This document shows positions 1 through 7,194 of a DNA stretch of 64,000 nt, one piece after another. The translations under genes and the position numbers were made by a program. The stretch spans positions 1 through 64,000 of the IMG/VR virus record IMGVR_UViG_3300009177_000031; one strand, given 5' to 3'. The notes under the pieces are model-generated. The model was not told where the DNA came from. It was given only the letters and a program-made list of their open reading frames with translations, and made no database searches. Position 1 is the first letter of the stretch. The number at the start of each line of letters is the position of its first letter. This DNA comes from a virus.

Positions 1-1
1 C

Positions 2-154
2 GTCAGCGCGCGCGACTACGACCGCGTGAAGGACGTCGAGATCACGATGTGGAACCAAACAAAGAAGGCGACGCTCGAAGCTGTCACGAACGCGGCTACC
101 GGCTCGTGCGTGCTCGGCATCGTCAGCGAGGTTGACGATGAACAATCCACCTGA
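2..154 (+). CDS. C-terminal end of an unknown protein (5' truncated)
   Basis: The open frame runs in from the window edge and ends at a TGA, giving about 50 residues ending in DDEQST. Codon use resembles the neighbours and no other frame here is convincing. It overlaps the start of the next gene (ATG at 138) by 17 nt, which is normal spacing in this genome. Too little is present to assign a function. Confidence 0.6.
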   Translation, partial: VSARDYDRVKDVEITMWNQTKKATLEAVTNAATGSCVLGIVSEVDDEQST

Positions 155-872
155 GATCGGATCGCGTTGCATCGTTTGGGCTCGTCCTGAAGCGAGCCTG
201 ATTTTGCTGTTTGGCGAAGGCAGCTACGAAGGCACGCAATTCGTCAACGGCAACTACTGGCCGGTCATCAAGCTCGATGATGGTCGCGAGATCGTGGTGC
301 ACCAGCACGGCATCTCGGTAGGTATCGCGACGCAGGTTGCTGACCAATGCAAACGCTTCAAAGGCGACGTTTGTCAGTGGGACCTTGATCGCTACCTGCA
401 CGGCGAACGTCCGAACGCCGATCAGCGCACGTATCAATCGACGTCGACGAACGGCGTGACGAACAACATGCCGGCACCGAAGACGGCTTCCGATCGCGTG
501 CTCTACATCAAGAAGGAGATCGAGCTTCAGGAAGCGAAGATCAAGGTCGCCGAGAAGGTCATCACCGATGCGCGTGCAATCATCGCCGCGAAGAAGAAAG
601 AGATCAGCGACCAAACACAATCGGTCATCAGCGAGCTGTCGGCGGTGAACCCTGACTTCATGAAACAGCTCGTTGCGAACGTCGCAGCGCAATTGCAGAC
701 CGGTGCGCCAGCTGTCGAAGCGCCGCGTACGATGGGTGAGATGCAACCGGTGACGCAGCCTGTTGCGCCGCCTGTTGTCGTAGCTGCGCCTGTGGTCGCG
801 CGCATCGTCACGCCGCAGCCAGCTGACAAGGATGTCGACCAAGAATCAATCAGAGCCGCAACGGAGGACTAG
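138..872 (+). CDS. Hypothetical protein with small beta N-terminus and coiled coil
   Basis: 244 residues. The first 60 residues (GSRCIVWARP, LFGEGSYEG, then a Trp-Pro-x-Ile-x-Leu-Asp-Asp-Gly stretch) look like a small beta-barrel of a type common in phage accessory genes. Residues about 115-165 are rich in Lys, Glu and Ala and predict a coiled coil. The C-terminus is Pro/Val-rich and probably disordered. I chose the ATG at 138 because a GCGAGG purine stretch lies just upstream; a TTG two codons earlier is less likely. The stop abuts the ATG of the next gene. Function unknown. Confidence 0.7.
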   Translation: MNNPPEIGSRCIVWARPEASLILLFGEGSYEGTQFVNGNYWPVIKLDDGREIVVHQHGISVGIATQVADQCKRFKGDVCQWDLDRYLHGERPNADQRTYQSTSTNGVTNNMPAPKTASDRVLYIKKEIELQEAKIKVAEKVITDARAIIAAKKKEISDQTQSVISELSAVNPDFMKQLVANVAAQLQTGAPAVEAPRTMGEMQPVTQPVAPPVVVAAPVVARIVTPQPADKDVDQESIRAATED

Positions 873-1301
873 ATGGAGAAGAAGGACATCATCGAGACGT
901 GGGACGCGCTACGCCGCGCGTTTGCAATGATGGCGCTCGCGATGGCGAGCAACATGCCTCGCGAGAAGCTGTTCCAGAAGAACGCTGACGGCGAGTACAC
1001 GCTGAAGCTGAACTTGCCAAACAGCTTCCGCGCGACGCTCATTCCGAAGGCTGTCGCTACGAAGCTGCGCGAGCGCGTGGCACGCGGCGACGTCACCACG
1101 ATCCAACCACCGGAGCCGTTCACGTGGCTCGTCATCAAGACAGGCCACGAGGAGATGCGCGCTATCCACGGCATTTGGGTCGGTCGCGCTGCATCGTGGC
1201 GCGGCAAGGTCGACCCGGCCACACTTCCGCGTAGCAGCAACTTCATGACGGCCGAAGAGGCAATCGCAAAGGGTATCCCTGTCCCCACGTTCAAGGAGTG
1301 A
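873..1301 (+). CDS. Hypothetical protein, 142 aa
   Basis: Starts immediately after the preceding stop, with GGAGGA seven to twelve bases upstream, so the two are translationally linked. It has an amphipathic N-terminal helix, then a basic central part (LPNSFRATLIPKAVATKL) and a beta-like segment ending in a WVGRAASW stretch. I recognise no catalytic motif. It lies in an accessory block of small genes upstream of the Dam methyltransferase. Function unknown. Confidence 0.65.
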   Translation: MEKKDIIETWDALRRAFAMMALAMASNMPREKLFQKNADGEYTLKLNLPNSFRATLIPKAVATKLRERVARGDVTTIQPPEPFTWLVIKTGHEEMRAIHGIWVGRAASWRGKVDPATLPRSSNFMTAEEAIAKGIPVPTFKE

Positions 1302-1304
1302 GCT

Positions 1305-2018
1305 ATGGCGCTTCGCAAAGGAATCGTTCCCACTGCACAACCAACCGCAGCACCTGCACCGGTCGCGCGCATCATCGGACGCACAGCACAAGCGGTGATC
1401 ACGACGCCGACGCAATCGGTACCGCAACCGCAGGCGCGCATCATCACGAAGTCGGAAGCGCCGCGTTTGCGTGAAGGGCCTGTACGCGGTCTGCTTGTCG
1501 GCAACGACGGCAAACCGCTTCGTGGGCTTTCGCAGCAAACGCTCGAAGCTCACAAGGCGTACAGCGAAGACGCGACCGAGCGCTGCATGAACTGCGGACG
1601 CATGGTGCCGCCGAAGTACATGAAAACGGTCGTTGCAAACGCGTACAACTCGAACAATCCGCTGCGGCTTTGCGACACGCCGCCAGTGCAGGGCGAAGCA
1701 CCGTCCTGCATCTCGCTCGCGTATCGAGACGTCGGTCGCAACGATGCGCCGCAAGCGAAGCCGTGGCGACCGAGCATCCCTGCGGTGCGCTTCGATCGCG
1801 AGACGGCTGCACCGTACGACGCACGTCAGCGTGGTGTCACGATCAGAGACCTGACCACACGCGACACCTACCACAACGAACGCGAAGTCCCATCGCAGTT
1901 CAAGACAGACGTCTTGATCGGTGAGGGACGCTGGAGTGGGCCGGGAGGTAAGGGACACGTAGTGACACGCGAATCGGTGGCTGCGTCTCGCGATCGTGCA
2001 GCTCGCGCGCGTCGCTAA
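1305..2018 (+). CDS. Hypothetical zinc-ribbon-like protein
   Basis: 237 residues with an ATG three bases after the previous stop. The N-terminal 65 residues are Ala/Pro/Thr-rich and probably flexible. The centre carries CMNCGR (CxxC), then single cysteines in RLCDTP and PSCISL, compatible with one four-cysteine zinc site. The C-terminus is very basic (AASRDRAARARR). Zinc binding is inferred from cysteine spacing only. The partner is unknown, though a nucleic-acid role would fit the basic tail. Confidence 0.65.
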   Translation: MALRKGIVPTAQPTAAPAPVARIIGRTAQAVITTPTQSVPQPQARIITKSEAPRLREGPVRGLLVGNDGKPLRGLSQQTLEAHKAYSEDATERCMNCGRMVPPKYMKTVVANAYNSNNPLRLCDTPPVQGEAPSCISLAYRDVGRNDAPQAKPWRPSIPAVRFDRETAAPYDARQRGVTIRDLTTRDTYHNEREVPSQFKTDVLIGEGRWSGPGGKGHVVTRESVAASRDRAARARR

Positions 2019-2036
2019 GTGATCGGAAACGATCGC
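2019..2036 (+). terminator. Stem-loop with GAAA tetraloop after the zinc-ribbon gene
   Basis: A seven-pair stem (2019-2025 with 2030-2036, one G-U pair) closes a GAAA tetraloop and is followed by CTTTCG. It starts right after the stop codon at 2018. The hairpin is clear, but the T run is short, so it may be a weak intrinsic terminator or an RNA-stabilising structure. Confidence 0.4.
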
Positions 2037-2061
2037 CTTTCGTCAGGAGCTTGCTCTACAG

Positions 2062-2089
2062 GTTCCTGGCATGATGTATTCCCAGGAAC
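2062..2089 (+). promoter_or_regulatory. Hairpin covering the likely ribosome binding site of the Dam gene
   Basis: GTTCCTGG (2062-2069) pairs exactly with CCAGGAAC (2082-2089), leaving a 12-nt loop. The 3' arm contains AGGA, which is the best Shine-Dalgarno for the ATG at 2092. The alternative ATGs at 2071 and 2074 sit in the loop. The arrangement could tune translation of the methyltransferase. The pairing is visible; regulation is inferred. Confidence 0.4.
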
Positions 2090-2091
2090 TC

Positions 2092-2799
2092 ATGATTACG
2101 AGGAAGCAGGCACAAGCCATCGTTCGCGAATGCGCGTACCACCAGTGCGCGAGCGTTCCGATCGAACAGCTCTACGGCGACTACGTTCGCTCCGAGCGTG
2201 CGCTCATCCTCGCCGAGTGGAAGAAGTTCGTCGGTCAGCTCACCACGCACACGGTGAAGGTGACGCTGTCGAGCGCGAAGCAGGATTGGCTCACGCCACC
2301 GTACTTCCTGGACATCGTGCGCCAGCTCGGTCCGATCGCGCTGGACCCTTGCGCGAACCCGTTGAGCTTTGTCAAAGCGTGGTGGTCGTTCTATGGTGGA
2401 CCGAACCACGTCGATGGGCTCGCGCAGCGCTGGTTCATTCCAGAGAACACGGTGTGCTTCGTCAATCCGCCGTACGGACGCACGCTGCATTTGTGGGCTG
2501 CGAAGATGGCGTCAGAGGGTTCGTCTATCATTCGCGATGCAGGTGCACATGAAGTCTCGCTCATTCCAGCTCGCACAGGAACCGGCTATTGGGAGAAGTA
2601 CATCTGGCCGTTCGCGGATGCTGTTTGCTTCTGGCATGGTGGTCATCAGTATCCAGCGCGCATGTGCTTCTACGGTTTGGACGGACGTCCGGCAGACACC
2701 GGCGCGACGTTCGATGCAGCTGTCGTTTACTTCGGCAAACAGCGTGAGCGCTTCAAGGAGATCTTCACGCCGTATGGCACGGTGCAGCTCGTGAACTAA
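2092..2799 (+). CDS. dam: Phage DNA N-6-adenine methyltransferase (Dam, PF05869-like)
   Basis: Predicted SAM-dependent adenine methyltransferase that would modify phage DNA against host restriction. Diagnostic features in order are DWLTPPYFLDIV, then LGPIALDPCANP (family LDxCA motif), HVDGLAQRW, and the catalytic VNPPYGRTLHLW (NPPY motif). This order is that of the small phage Dam family, whose members are usually 150-250 residues. The protein is 235 residues from ATG 2092 (AGGA five bases upstream); starting at ATG 2071 would give 242. An N-terminal 60-residue extension with two cysteines precedes the catalytic domain. No matching restriction enzyme is nearby, so it looks like an orphan protective enzyme. 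Confidence 0.85.
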   Translation: MITRKQAQAIVRECAYHQCASVPIEQLYGDYVRSERALILAEWKKFVGQLTTHTVKVTLSSAKQDWLTPPYFLDIVRQLGPIALDPCANPLSFVKAWWSFYGGPNHVDGLAQRWFIPENTVCFVNPPYGRTLHLWAAKMASEGSSIIRDAGAHEVSLIPARTGTGYWEKYIWPFADAVCFWHGGHQYPARMCFYGLDGRPADTGATFDAAVVYFGKQRERFKEIFTPYGTVQLVN

Positions 2800-2870
2800 T
2801 CGCGGTTCGTCTAATGGTAGGACAGGGGCCTTTGGAGCCTCTAATCTAGGTCCGAATCCTAGACCGCGAA
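2800..2870 (+). tRNA. tRNA-Gln, anticodon TTG
   Basis: A full 71-nt cloverleaf can be folded by eye. The acceptor is TCGCGGT/ACCGCGA, the D arm GTCT-AATGGTA-GGAC, the anticodon arm GGGGC-CTTTGGA-GCCTC with anticodon TTG at 2832-2834, the variable loop TAAT, and the T arm CTAGG-TCCGAAT-CCTAG with discriminator A at 2870. CCA is not encoded. The T loop begins TCC where TTC is usual. It would read CAA (and CAG by wobble). It starts right after the Dam stop and ends two bases before the next ATG, so it is part of the transcript. Confidence 0.92.
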
Positions 2871-2872
2871 CG

Positions 2873-3115
2873 ATGGCCAGCAAAGAAGAGATGCTGGCGC
2901 TGTGGGAAGAGGTGAAAGCCAACTCCAAGCGCCTTGTCGATTGTTCGGGTCCGCATGACTTCGTCGGCATTGAAGCCGAGCTGCAAGGCGAAACGAAGGA
3001 TGGCGGCAAGCTGTATCGCCGTTACGTTTGCACCAAGTGCGGTGGGAAAATTCTTTCGCACGACAAGCTTTGGTACGAACGAGGATTGCAACACGGAAGG
3101 GAACTGCACAAATGA
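2873..3115 (+). CDS. Small zinc-ribbon-like protein, 80 aa
   Basis: Begins two bases after the tRNA. An acidic helical N-terminus (KEEMLALWEEVKANSK) is followed by DCSGPHDF and later VCTKCGGK, giving Cys/His plus CxxC as a possible zinc site. It ends in a basic GLQHGRELHK. It overlaps the next gene by ATGA. The family is unknown to me; similar-looking small metal-binding proteins recur through this genome. Confidence 0.65.
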   Translation: MASKEEMLALWEEVKANSKRLVDCSGPHDFVGIEAELQGETKDGGKLYRRYVCTKCGGKILSHDKLWYERGLQHGRELHK

Positions 3116-3957
3116 CCGACGCAAACACCAATGCACCGACTCCCAGCTCGACGTTCGATCTGTCCACGCTCACGACGTGGCAGGGCTTCCTCACCGCGCT
3201 GAAGCGACTCGTCAGCTCGATGAAGTTCTGGACGTTCATGCTCACGCTTCTCCTCGCGCTCGGTACGAAGTACGGCTTCAACGTCGATCCCACGGCGTAC
3301 TGGACGATCGTTGGTCTCGGCGCTGCGCTTCTCGGCGTGCAGGGCGCGACCGATTGGGGGAAGAACGCGCAGGTCGCGCAGAACCAATCGCACGCGATCC
3401 ACAGCGCGAAGTACGGCACGCCGTTCAGTTCGCAAGCTGCGGTTGCGCAGTTCGCGCCCGCGGAAGCGAAGCTTCTCATCATCGGTGATGACGGCAAGGT
3501 TTCGATCCACATGACCGACGGCACCGATCACGACATCACCGAGATGCTGTCGAAGGCTGGCTTCGTCAAGAGCGCGCTCGTTCGTCCGGGTCAAGCTGGC
3601 TTCGCTCGCCTCGCGCTGATGCAGCTCATCGCTGTCGTCGCGGTGATCGCAATCGCGCTGTCGGCGTGCCTGTCCGGCGCGCAGGCGAAGGAGGGTGGTC
3701 TCGCGGCCGGTGGCTGCGGCATCTCCGATCTCGTGAAGTACGCCGACGACGTGAAGACGGCGCTGGGCACGGAAGGTTTCACCTCTGCGCTCGGTGACGT
3801 CGCGAAAAAGGATGGTCTCGCGCAAGAGGCGCTCGTTTGCCTCGTGCAAGGCGTGCTCGCGGTGGAGAGCGGTGGCGGTTCGCAAACCGCAAACCACGGT
3901 CAGGAGACGCCTGTCGTTTCTCACGCGCGTGCGTTCCTCGCTGCGCAAAAGAAGTGA
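3112..3957 (+). CDS. Membrane protein, holin-like N-terminus plus third membrane segment with lipobox
   Basis: 281 residues with three hydrophobic segments at about 38-55, 63-79 and 166-188. The first two, with a charged N-terminus and a short turn, resemble a two-helix holin. The third begins at an internal Met170 (ATG at 3619) and runs into LSAC-LSG, which fits a lipoprotein cleavage box with Cys186, followed by a soluble Gly/Ala-rich tail. It could be a single lysis membrane protein or a holin fused to a spanin-like lipoprotein. The gene lies just ahead of a GH25 muramidase, which supports a lysis role. It starts at ATGA overlapping the previous stop. Function is inferred from topology and context. 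Confidence 0.6.
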   Translation: MTDANTNAPTPSSTFDLSTLTTWQGFLTALKRLVSSMKFWTFMLTLLLALGTKYGFNVDPTAYWTIVGLGAALLGVQGATDWGKNAQVAQNQSHAIHSAKYGTPFSSQAAVAQFAPAEAKLLIIGDDGKVSIHMTDGTDHDITEMLSKAGFVKSALVRPGQAGFARLALMQLIAVVAVIAIALSACLSGAQAKEGGLAAGGCGISDLVKYADDVKTALGTEGFTSALGDVAKKDGLAQEALVCLVQGVLAVESGGGSQTANHGQETPVVSHARAFLAAQKK

Positions 3958-3984
3958 ACCGTGCACGAAAGGAAGAAGAAACAC

Positions 3985-4746
3985 ATGTACACGCCTCCAC
4001 ACGTTCTCATCGTCAACCATCCTGGCAGCGGTGCAGACGACGCTGACCTTCCGAAGATCGCAGCTGCGCTCGCACGCCAGGTGGAGGAGCACTTCGCTCC
4101 GTTCTACGGCGTGACGTGCACCGTCGGTTCGGTTGCGTCGACATTCACCGACTTCGACCACACGAAGCTTCCGCCTGGCACGTGGATCATCGGTCTGTTC
4201 AAGGACGCCGATCAGCCTGGTGCGCTCGGCTACCACGACATGACCGTGCACGGCGAACCGCTCGCAAAAGTGTTTCCGTTGCTCGACAAGCAAGACGGTG
4301 GCGAACTGAGCGTCACGATCTCGCACGAGCTTCTGGAGATGCTCGCCGATCCGTATCTCTCGAAGGCGGTGCAGGCGAGCGACGGGAAGTTCTGGGCGTA
4401 CGAAGTCTGCGATGCCGTCGAAGAGGATCAGTACCAAATCGACGGCGTGTTCGTGTCGAACTTCGTCACGCCGCACTACTTCGAGCCACCGCAGGATCTC
4501 GCCGGCCTGTTCTTCGACTACATGAAGCTCGTGACGAAGCCGTTCGAGGTTCGTCCTGGTGGCTACATGCAGTGGCACAACGGAAGCGGTGGCTGGCATC
4601 AGGTGGAAGCGCAGCACATGCCGCCGCGTTCGTATCGTGCGAGCCTGCACAAACCGTCTCGCGCAAAGCTGCGCGCGAAGACGCACGCGGTGTCTCGTCC
4701 TGTTCCGACTGCAATCCCTGGCAGCGGTGTGGCGCAACATGACTGA
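3985..4746 (+). CDS. Putative zincin-like metallopeptidase (HELLE motif)
   Basis: 253 residues from ATG 3985, chosen over GTG 3961 because GGAAG lies nine bases upstream. The key segment is SHELLEMLADP (His114, Glu115, Glu118, Asp122), followed by YEVCDAVEEDQY at about 139-150. The HExxE...D arrangement recalls phage-borne zincin-like proteins in which the second His of HExxH is replaced. It ends in a basic Arg/Lys/Ser-rich tail. It sits between the holin-like gene and the GH25 muramidase and overlaps the latter by 8 nt, so a cell-wall or virion-processing role is plausible. Catalysis is unproven. Confidence 0.5.
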   Translation: MYTPPHVLIVNHPGSGADDADLPKIAAALARQVEEHFAPFYGVTCTVGSVASTFTDFDHTKLPPGTWIIGLFKDADQPGALGYHDMTVHGEPLAKVFPLLDKQDGGELSVTISHELLEMLADPYLSKAVQASDGKFWAYEVCDAVEEDQYQIDGVFVSNFVTPHYFEPPQDLAGLFFDYMKLVTKPFEVRPGGYMQWHNGSGGWHQVEAQHMPPRSYRASLHKPSRAKLRAKTHAVSRPVPTAIPGSGVAQHD

Positions 4747-5461
4747 CAAGCTGTTCGTCGACACATACCTCGGTGATCGCAACGCGCCGATCGAAATCGC
4801 CGCGGTGAAGACGCTCATCAACAGCGGTGATCCGTGGTGCGGTCTCGTCCACAAGATCACGCAGGGGCTCTACGAGTGGGAGTGCGATCGGATCAACTCG
4901 TTCCGCTCGATCATCACCGACCACGATCGCTACGGCGTGGACTTCTTCGATGGCTACTACCACTATCTCGATCTCCACCAGGATTGGGTCGCGCAAGCGG
5001 ACTTCTTCTGGTCGAAGATGGAGAAGATCGGTGGCGAGAAGAAGGGCACGCTGTGGACGATGGTCGACGTCGAGCGTGGTGGGCAAGGCGTCATTCCGAC
5101 GTCGCAACAGGTGTTCGACGGCGTTGGCAAGTGGGCCGAGCGTTACCATCAGCTGAGCGGTCGTTTGCCGACGCTGTATGGCGGTGAGCTGCTTCGCTCG
5201 CTCGGCATCCACGCGCCTGGTGCGCCGATCAACTTGCTCGGCTGCGGTCGCAATTCGATTGCGCTCTACGGTCCTCGTTTGACCATCGACGTGATCGCAG
5301 CGACCGGCACCGATCCGGCGCACTTGCTGTTCTGGCAGTACGACGGCGACGGCGAGGCGTATCTTGCCGGGTACCCGCGCGAAGCGCCTGGCTTCGGCAA
5401 GATCGACATCAGCGCGATGGTGCTTCCTGGTGGTATGGACGCGATGAAGGCGCAGCTCTAA
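4739..5461 (+). CDS. GH25-type muramidase (endolysin)
   Basis: Predicted to cleave the MurNAc-GlcNAc bond of peptidoglycan. The 240-residue protein is a single GH25-like TIM barrel. FVDTY puts an Asp on strand 1, YYHYLDL follows, and TMVDVERGG places the catalytic Asp110-x-Glu112 pair. LPTLYGGELL and LLFWQYDGDG are the typical late strands, and the protein ends with GKIDISAM, where GH25 enzymes often have DxN/DxS. It has no cell-wall-binding domain and no signal peptide, so it would need the neighbouring membrane protein for release. It overlaps the metallopeptidase-like gene by 8 nt. Family assignment is firm; the lysis role follows from context. Confidence 0.8.
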   Translation: MTDKLFVDTYLGDRNAPIEIAAVKTLINSGDPWCGLVHKITQGLYEWECDRINSFRSIITDHDRYGVDFFDGYYHYLDLHQDWVAQADFFWSKMEKIGGEKKGTLWTMVDVERGGQGVIPTSQQVFDGVGKWAERYHQLSGRLPTLYGGELLRSLGIHAPGAPINLLGCGRNSIALYGPRLTIDVIAATGTDPAHLLFWQYDGDGEAYLAGYPREAPGFGKIDISAMVLPGGMDAMKAQL

Positions 5462-5483
5462 TCGCTGCGAGAAGGAGGAGAAG

Positions 5484-6134
5484 ATGGCTACGATCAAAAT
5501 CAACGCGAGCGAAACCGAGCTGGTCAGCAAGGCGCTCATGGAGTTCGCGCTGTACGCGCACGTCGATTCGAGCTTCGACGTGTCTTCGTTTCCGCCGTTG
5601 AGGCGTTTGCAAATCGAGCATCACCGGTGGCAATCGGAGAAGCTCAGTTTGAATGCTGACCGTTCGCTCGCGGTCATGAACCTCGGCATCGTCGAAGAGG
5701 CGTGCTGGGAGTTGCCAGTTGCCGTCGAGGAAGACTCGCGCGACGAGATCTTCGACACGCTCGGCGACATCCTCATCTACACGATGGCGTGCTGCACCGA
5801 TCTGCGGCTCGACTTCATGACGCTCGCGCGCGACTTCGACGCTGGCGAGCTGCAAATGGTGCAGGGTCTCGAAGGCTGGATGAACCTGTACAAAGGCATC
5901 GGCATGCTCGCTCACGTCGTCGGCAAGAACCGACAGCGCACGCGCGGCTACGATGATCTGGAGAAGTGCCGCATGCACGGTGGCGCTGCAATCGCGCGCA
6001 TCTGTTCGGCGGTGCACTGGCTCTGCTTCTCGAACGATTGGGAGCCGAGCGTACTTCTTCAGGAGGTTGCGTCGAAGGTGATGCAACGCGATTGGACCAA
6101 GAACTCGACGAGCGGCGAAGTCGCACAAGCGTAA
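5484..6134 (+). CDS. MazG-like nucleotide pyrophosphohydrolase
   Basis: 216 residues with a strong GGAGGAG ribosome binding site. The all-alpha NTP-PPase signature is visible: HHRWQSEKL, then IVEEACWEL (Glu71, Glu72, Glu76), then DEIFDTLGDILIY (Glu88, Asp91, Asp95), which would bind magnesium and the nucleotide phosphates. Such enzymes hydrolyse (d)NTPs or alarmones to monophosphates. Phage copies can clean nucleotide pools or blunt stringent signalling. The next gene is a thymidylate-kinase-like enzyme, so a nucleotide-metabolism pair is likely. The C-terminal 90 residues are helical with no known motif. Confidence 0.72.
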   Translation: MATIKINASETELVSKALMEFALYAHVDSSFDVSSFPPLRRLQIEHHRWQSEKLSLNADRSLAVMNLGIVEEACWELPVAVEEDSRDEIFDTLGDILIYTMACCTDLRLDFMTLARDFDAGELQMVQGLEGWMNLYKGIGMLAHVVGKNRQRTRGYDDLEKCRMHGGAAIARICSAVHWLCFSNDWEPSVLLQEVASKVMQRDWTKNSTSGEVAQA

Positions 6135-6146
6135 TTGGAGGAAGTC

Positions 6147-6872
6147 GTGATTGTCGCAATCGAAGGCATTGACGCCGCAGGCAAGAACGAACAGGTGAAG
6201 CGTTTGGTGGAGTGGTTCACCAAACACGACAGCCTGCAATTCGGCAACGTGCGACAGCACGATTTCCCTCACTACGAAACCGTCGCTGGTGGCGTCGTTG
6301 GACGCATCTTGCGTGGTCAAACGATCATCATTGATGCAAACGACGTCGAACGCGACGACGGTTCCGCGGTGAGCTACGCAGCCAAATGGAACCGCGACAA
6401 AGGCATCATCGTCCAATCGGTCATGGTCGCCGATCGATTGGAGTGGTTGCCGTTGCTCGTCGAGTTCGCGCAATCGGTCGACAACCTGTTGTTGCTCGAT
6501 CGCTACAAGATGTCCGGCATCGCTTACGGTGCCGCAGAAGGTGTAGAGGCTACGTTCACCAGGACGATTCAATCGTCGCTACCGGACGCCGATCTCAACG
6601 TGCTTTTGGACATCTCAGTCGATGAGTCTTACCGTCGCAGACCGCAACGCCGGGATCATAACGAGCGCGATCTCGACAAGCTTCACCGCGCTCGTGGCTT
6701 CTACCTGCGAGAGTTCAATCAGATTGCCGCGAGCGATGCTGATTCTTGCCTAGTCGTTGATGGCAACCAGGATGCTGATTCGATCAAAGAGCAAATCGTA
6801 GAAGCGATTCTACGCAAGATCGAGTCTCTCTATCGCGAGCAAAATATGACAATCGAGTTCGAGAAACACTGA
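6147..6872 (+). CDS. Thymidylate-kinase-like P-loop kinase
   Basis: 241 residues from GTG 6147, which has GGAGGAAG five bases upstream. The P loop is EGIDAAGKNEQ (Gly7 to Lys13), with Asn14 where Ser/Thr normally coordinates magnesium. DRYKMSGIAYG (Asp118-Arg119-Tyr120) is the DRY/H motif of thymidylate kinases, and RRPQRRDHNERD is an Arg-rich LID-like segment. The expected reaction is dTMP to dTDP using ATP. The Asn substitution makes activity or substrate choice less certain, and deoxynucleoside kinases are an alternative. It follows a MazG-like gene, and a long non-coding gap follows it. Confidence 0.75.
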   Translation: MIVAIEGIDAAGKNEQVKRLVEWFTKHDSLQFGNVRQHDFPHYETVAGGVVGRILRGQTIIIDANDVERDDGSAVSYAAKWNRDKGIIVQSVMVADRLEWLPLLVEFAQSVDNLLLLDRYKMSGIAYGAAEGVEATFTRTIQSSLPDADLNVLLDISVDESYRRRPQRRDHNERDLDKLHRARGFYLREFNQIAASDADSCLVVDGNQDADSIKEQIVEAILRKIESLYREQNMTIEFEKH

Positions 6873-7194
6873 ATGATTCTCGATACTTGCATGTCGCCCT
6901 TCTGACTGTTTCGATCAATTGCACTGAGTCTTACTAATAGTAATAGACGCGCGCGCATTATGCACGCGTTCGAGGATTCGACGGAAGACGAGTGAAGATG
7001 CAGTTACAGCGCGCAACACCAGAACGCAACACCACACCGCTGCTAGGAAGTGCAGTTGGAGGATGGCGTGTGGTTTTGCAGCTAAGGCACCTAGCTTCGC
7101 GCAGGCGCGATTTTAGGGGTCTGGGCGCCACGTCTCCTCGTCCGATCGCTTCCGCGCGTTCCTACGCAATCCTGTGCAATCCGCGGTGGTCATC
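6873..7194 (+). other. Longest non-coding stretch, possible promoter/regulatory region
   Basis: No convincing gene is present. It is locally AT-richer, with TAATAG twice in tandem (6935-6946). TTGCAC (6919-6924) lies 16 bases before the second copy, a weak match to a sigma-70 promoter. An imperfect palindrome follows at 6950-6968 (CGCGCGCATTATGCACGCG). A GGCGC/GCGCC stem can form near 7105-7130. An open frame at 6992-7198 has unusual Arg-rich composition and no good start context. The gap separates the nucleotide-enzyme genes from a new run beginning at 7195, so a promoter here is reasonable. Confidence 0.45.
6919..6946 (+). promoter_or_regulatory. Weak sigma-70-like promoter candidate
   Basis: TTGCAC and TAATAG are separated by 16 bases. 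Each matches about half of the consensus. It is the most promoter-like place in the longest gene-free gap. A palindrome just downstream (6950-6968) could be an operator or a 5' hairpin. Speculative. Confidence 0.22.

Noticed and set aside
2019-2552. Open frame beginning at GTG 2019
   Set aside because: It overlaps the Dam methyltransferase in another frame, begins inside a hairpin, and is Arg-rich without domain character.
3022-4860. Very long open frame on the - strand (about 610 codons)
   Set aside because: It is the antisense of four well-supported genes, is extremely Arg/His/Leu-rich, and arises from GC-rich codon patterns. Other long - strand frames (such as 31193-33013, 32677-34341, 53923-55941) are the same kind of shadow.
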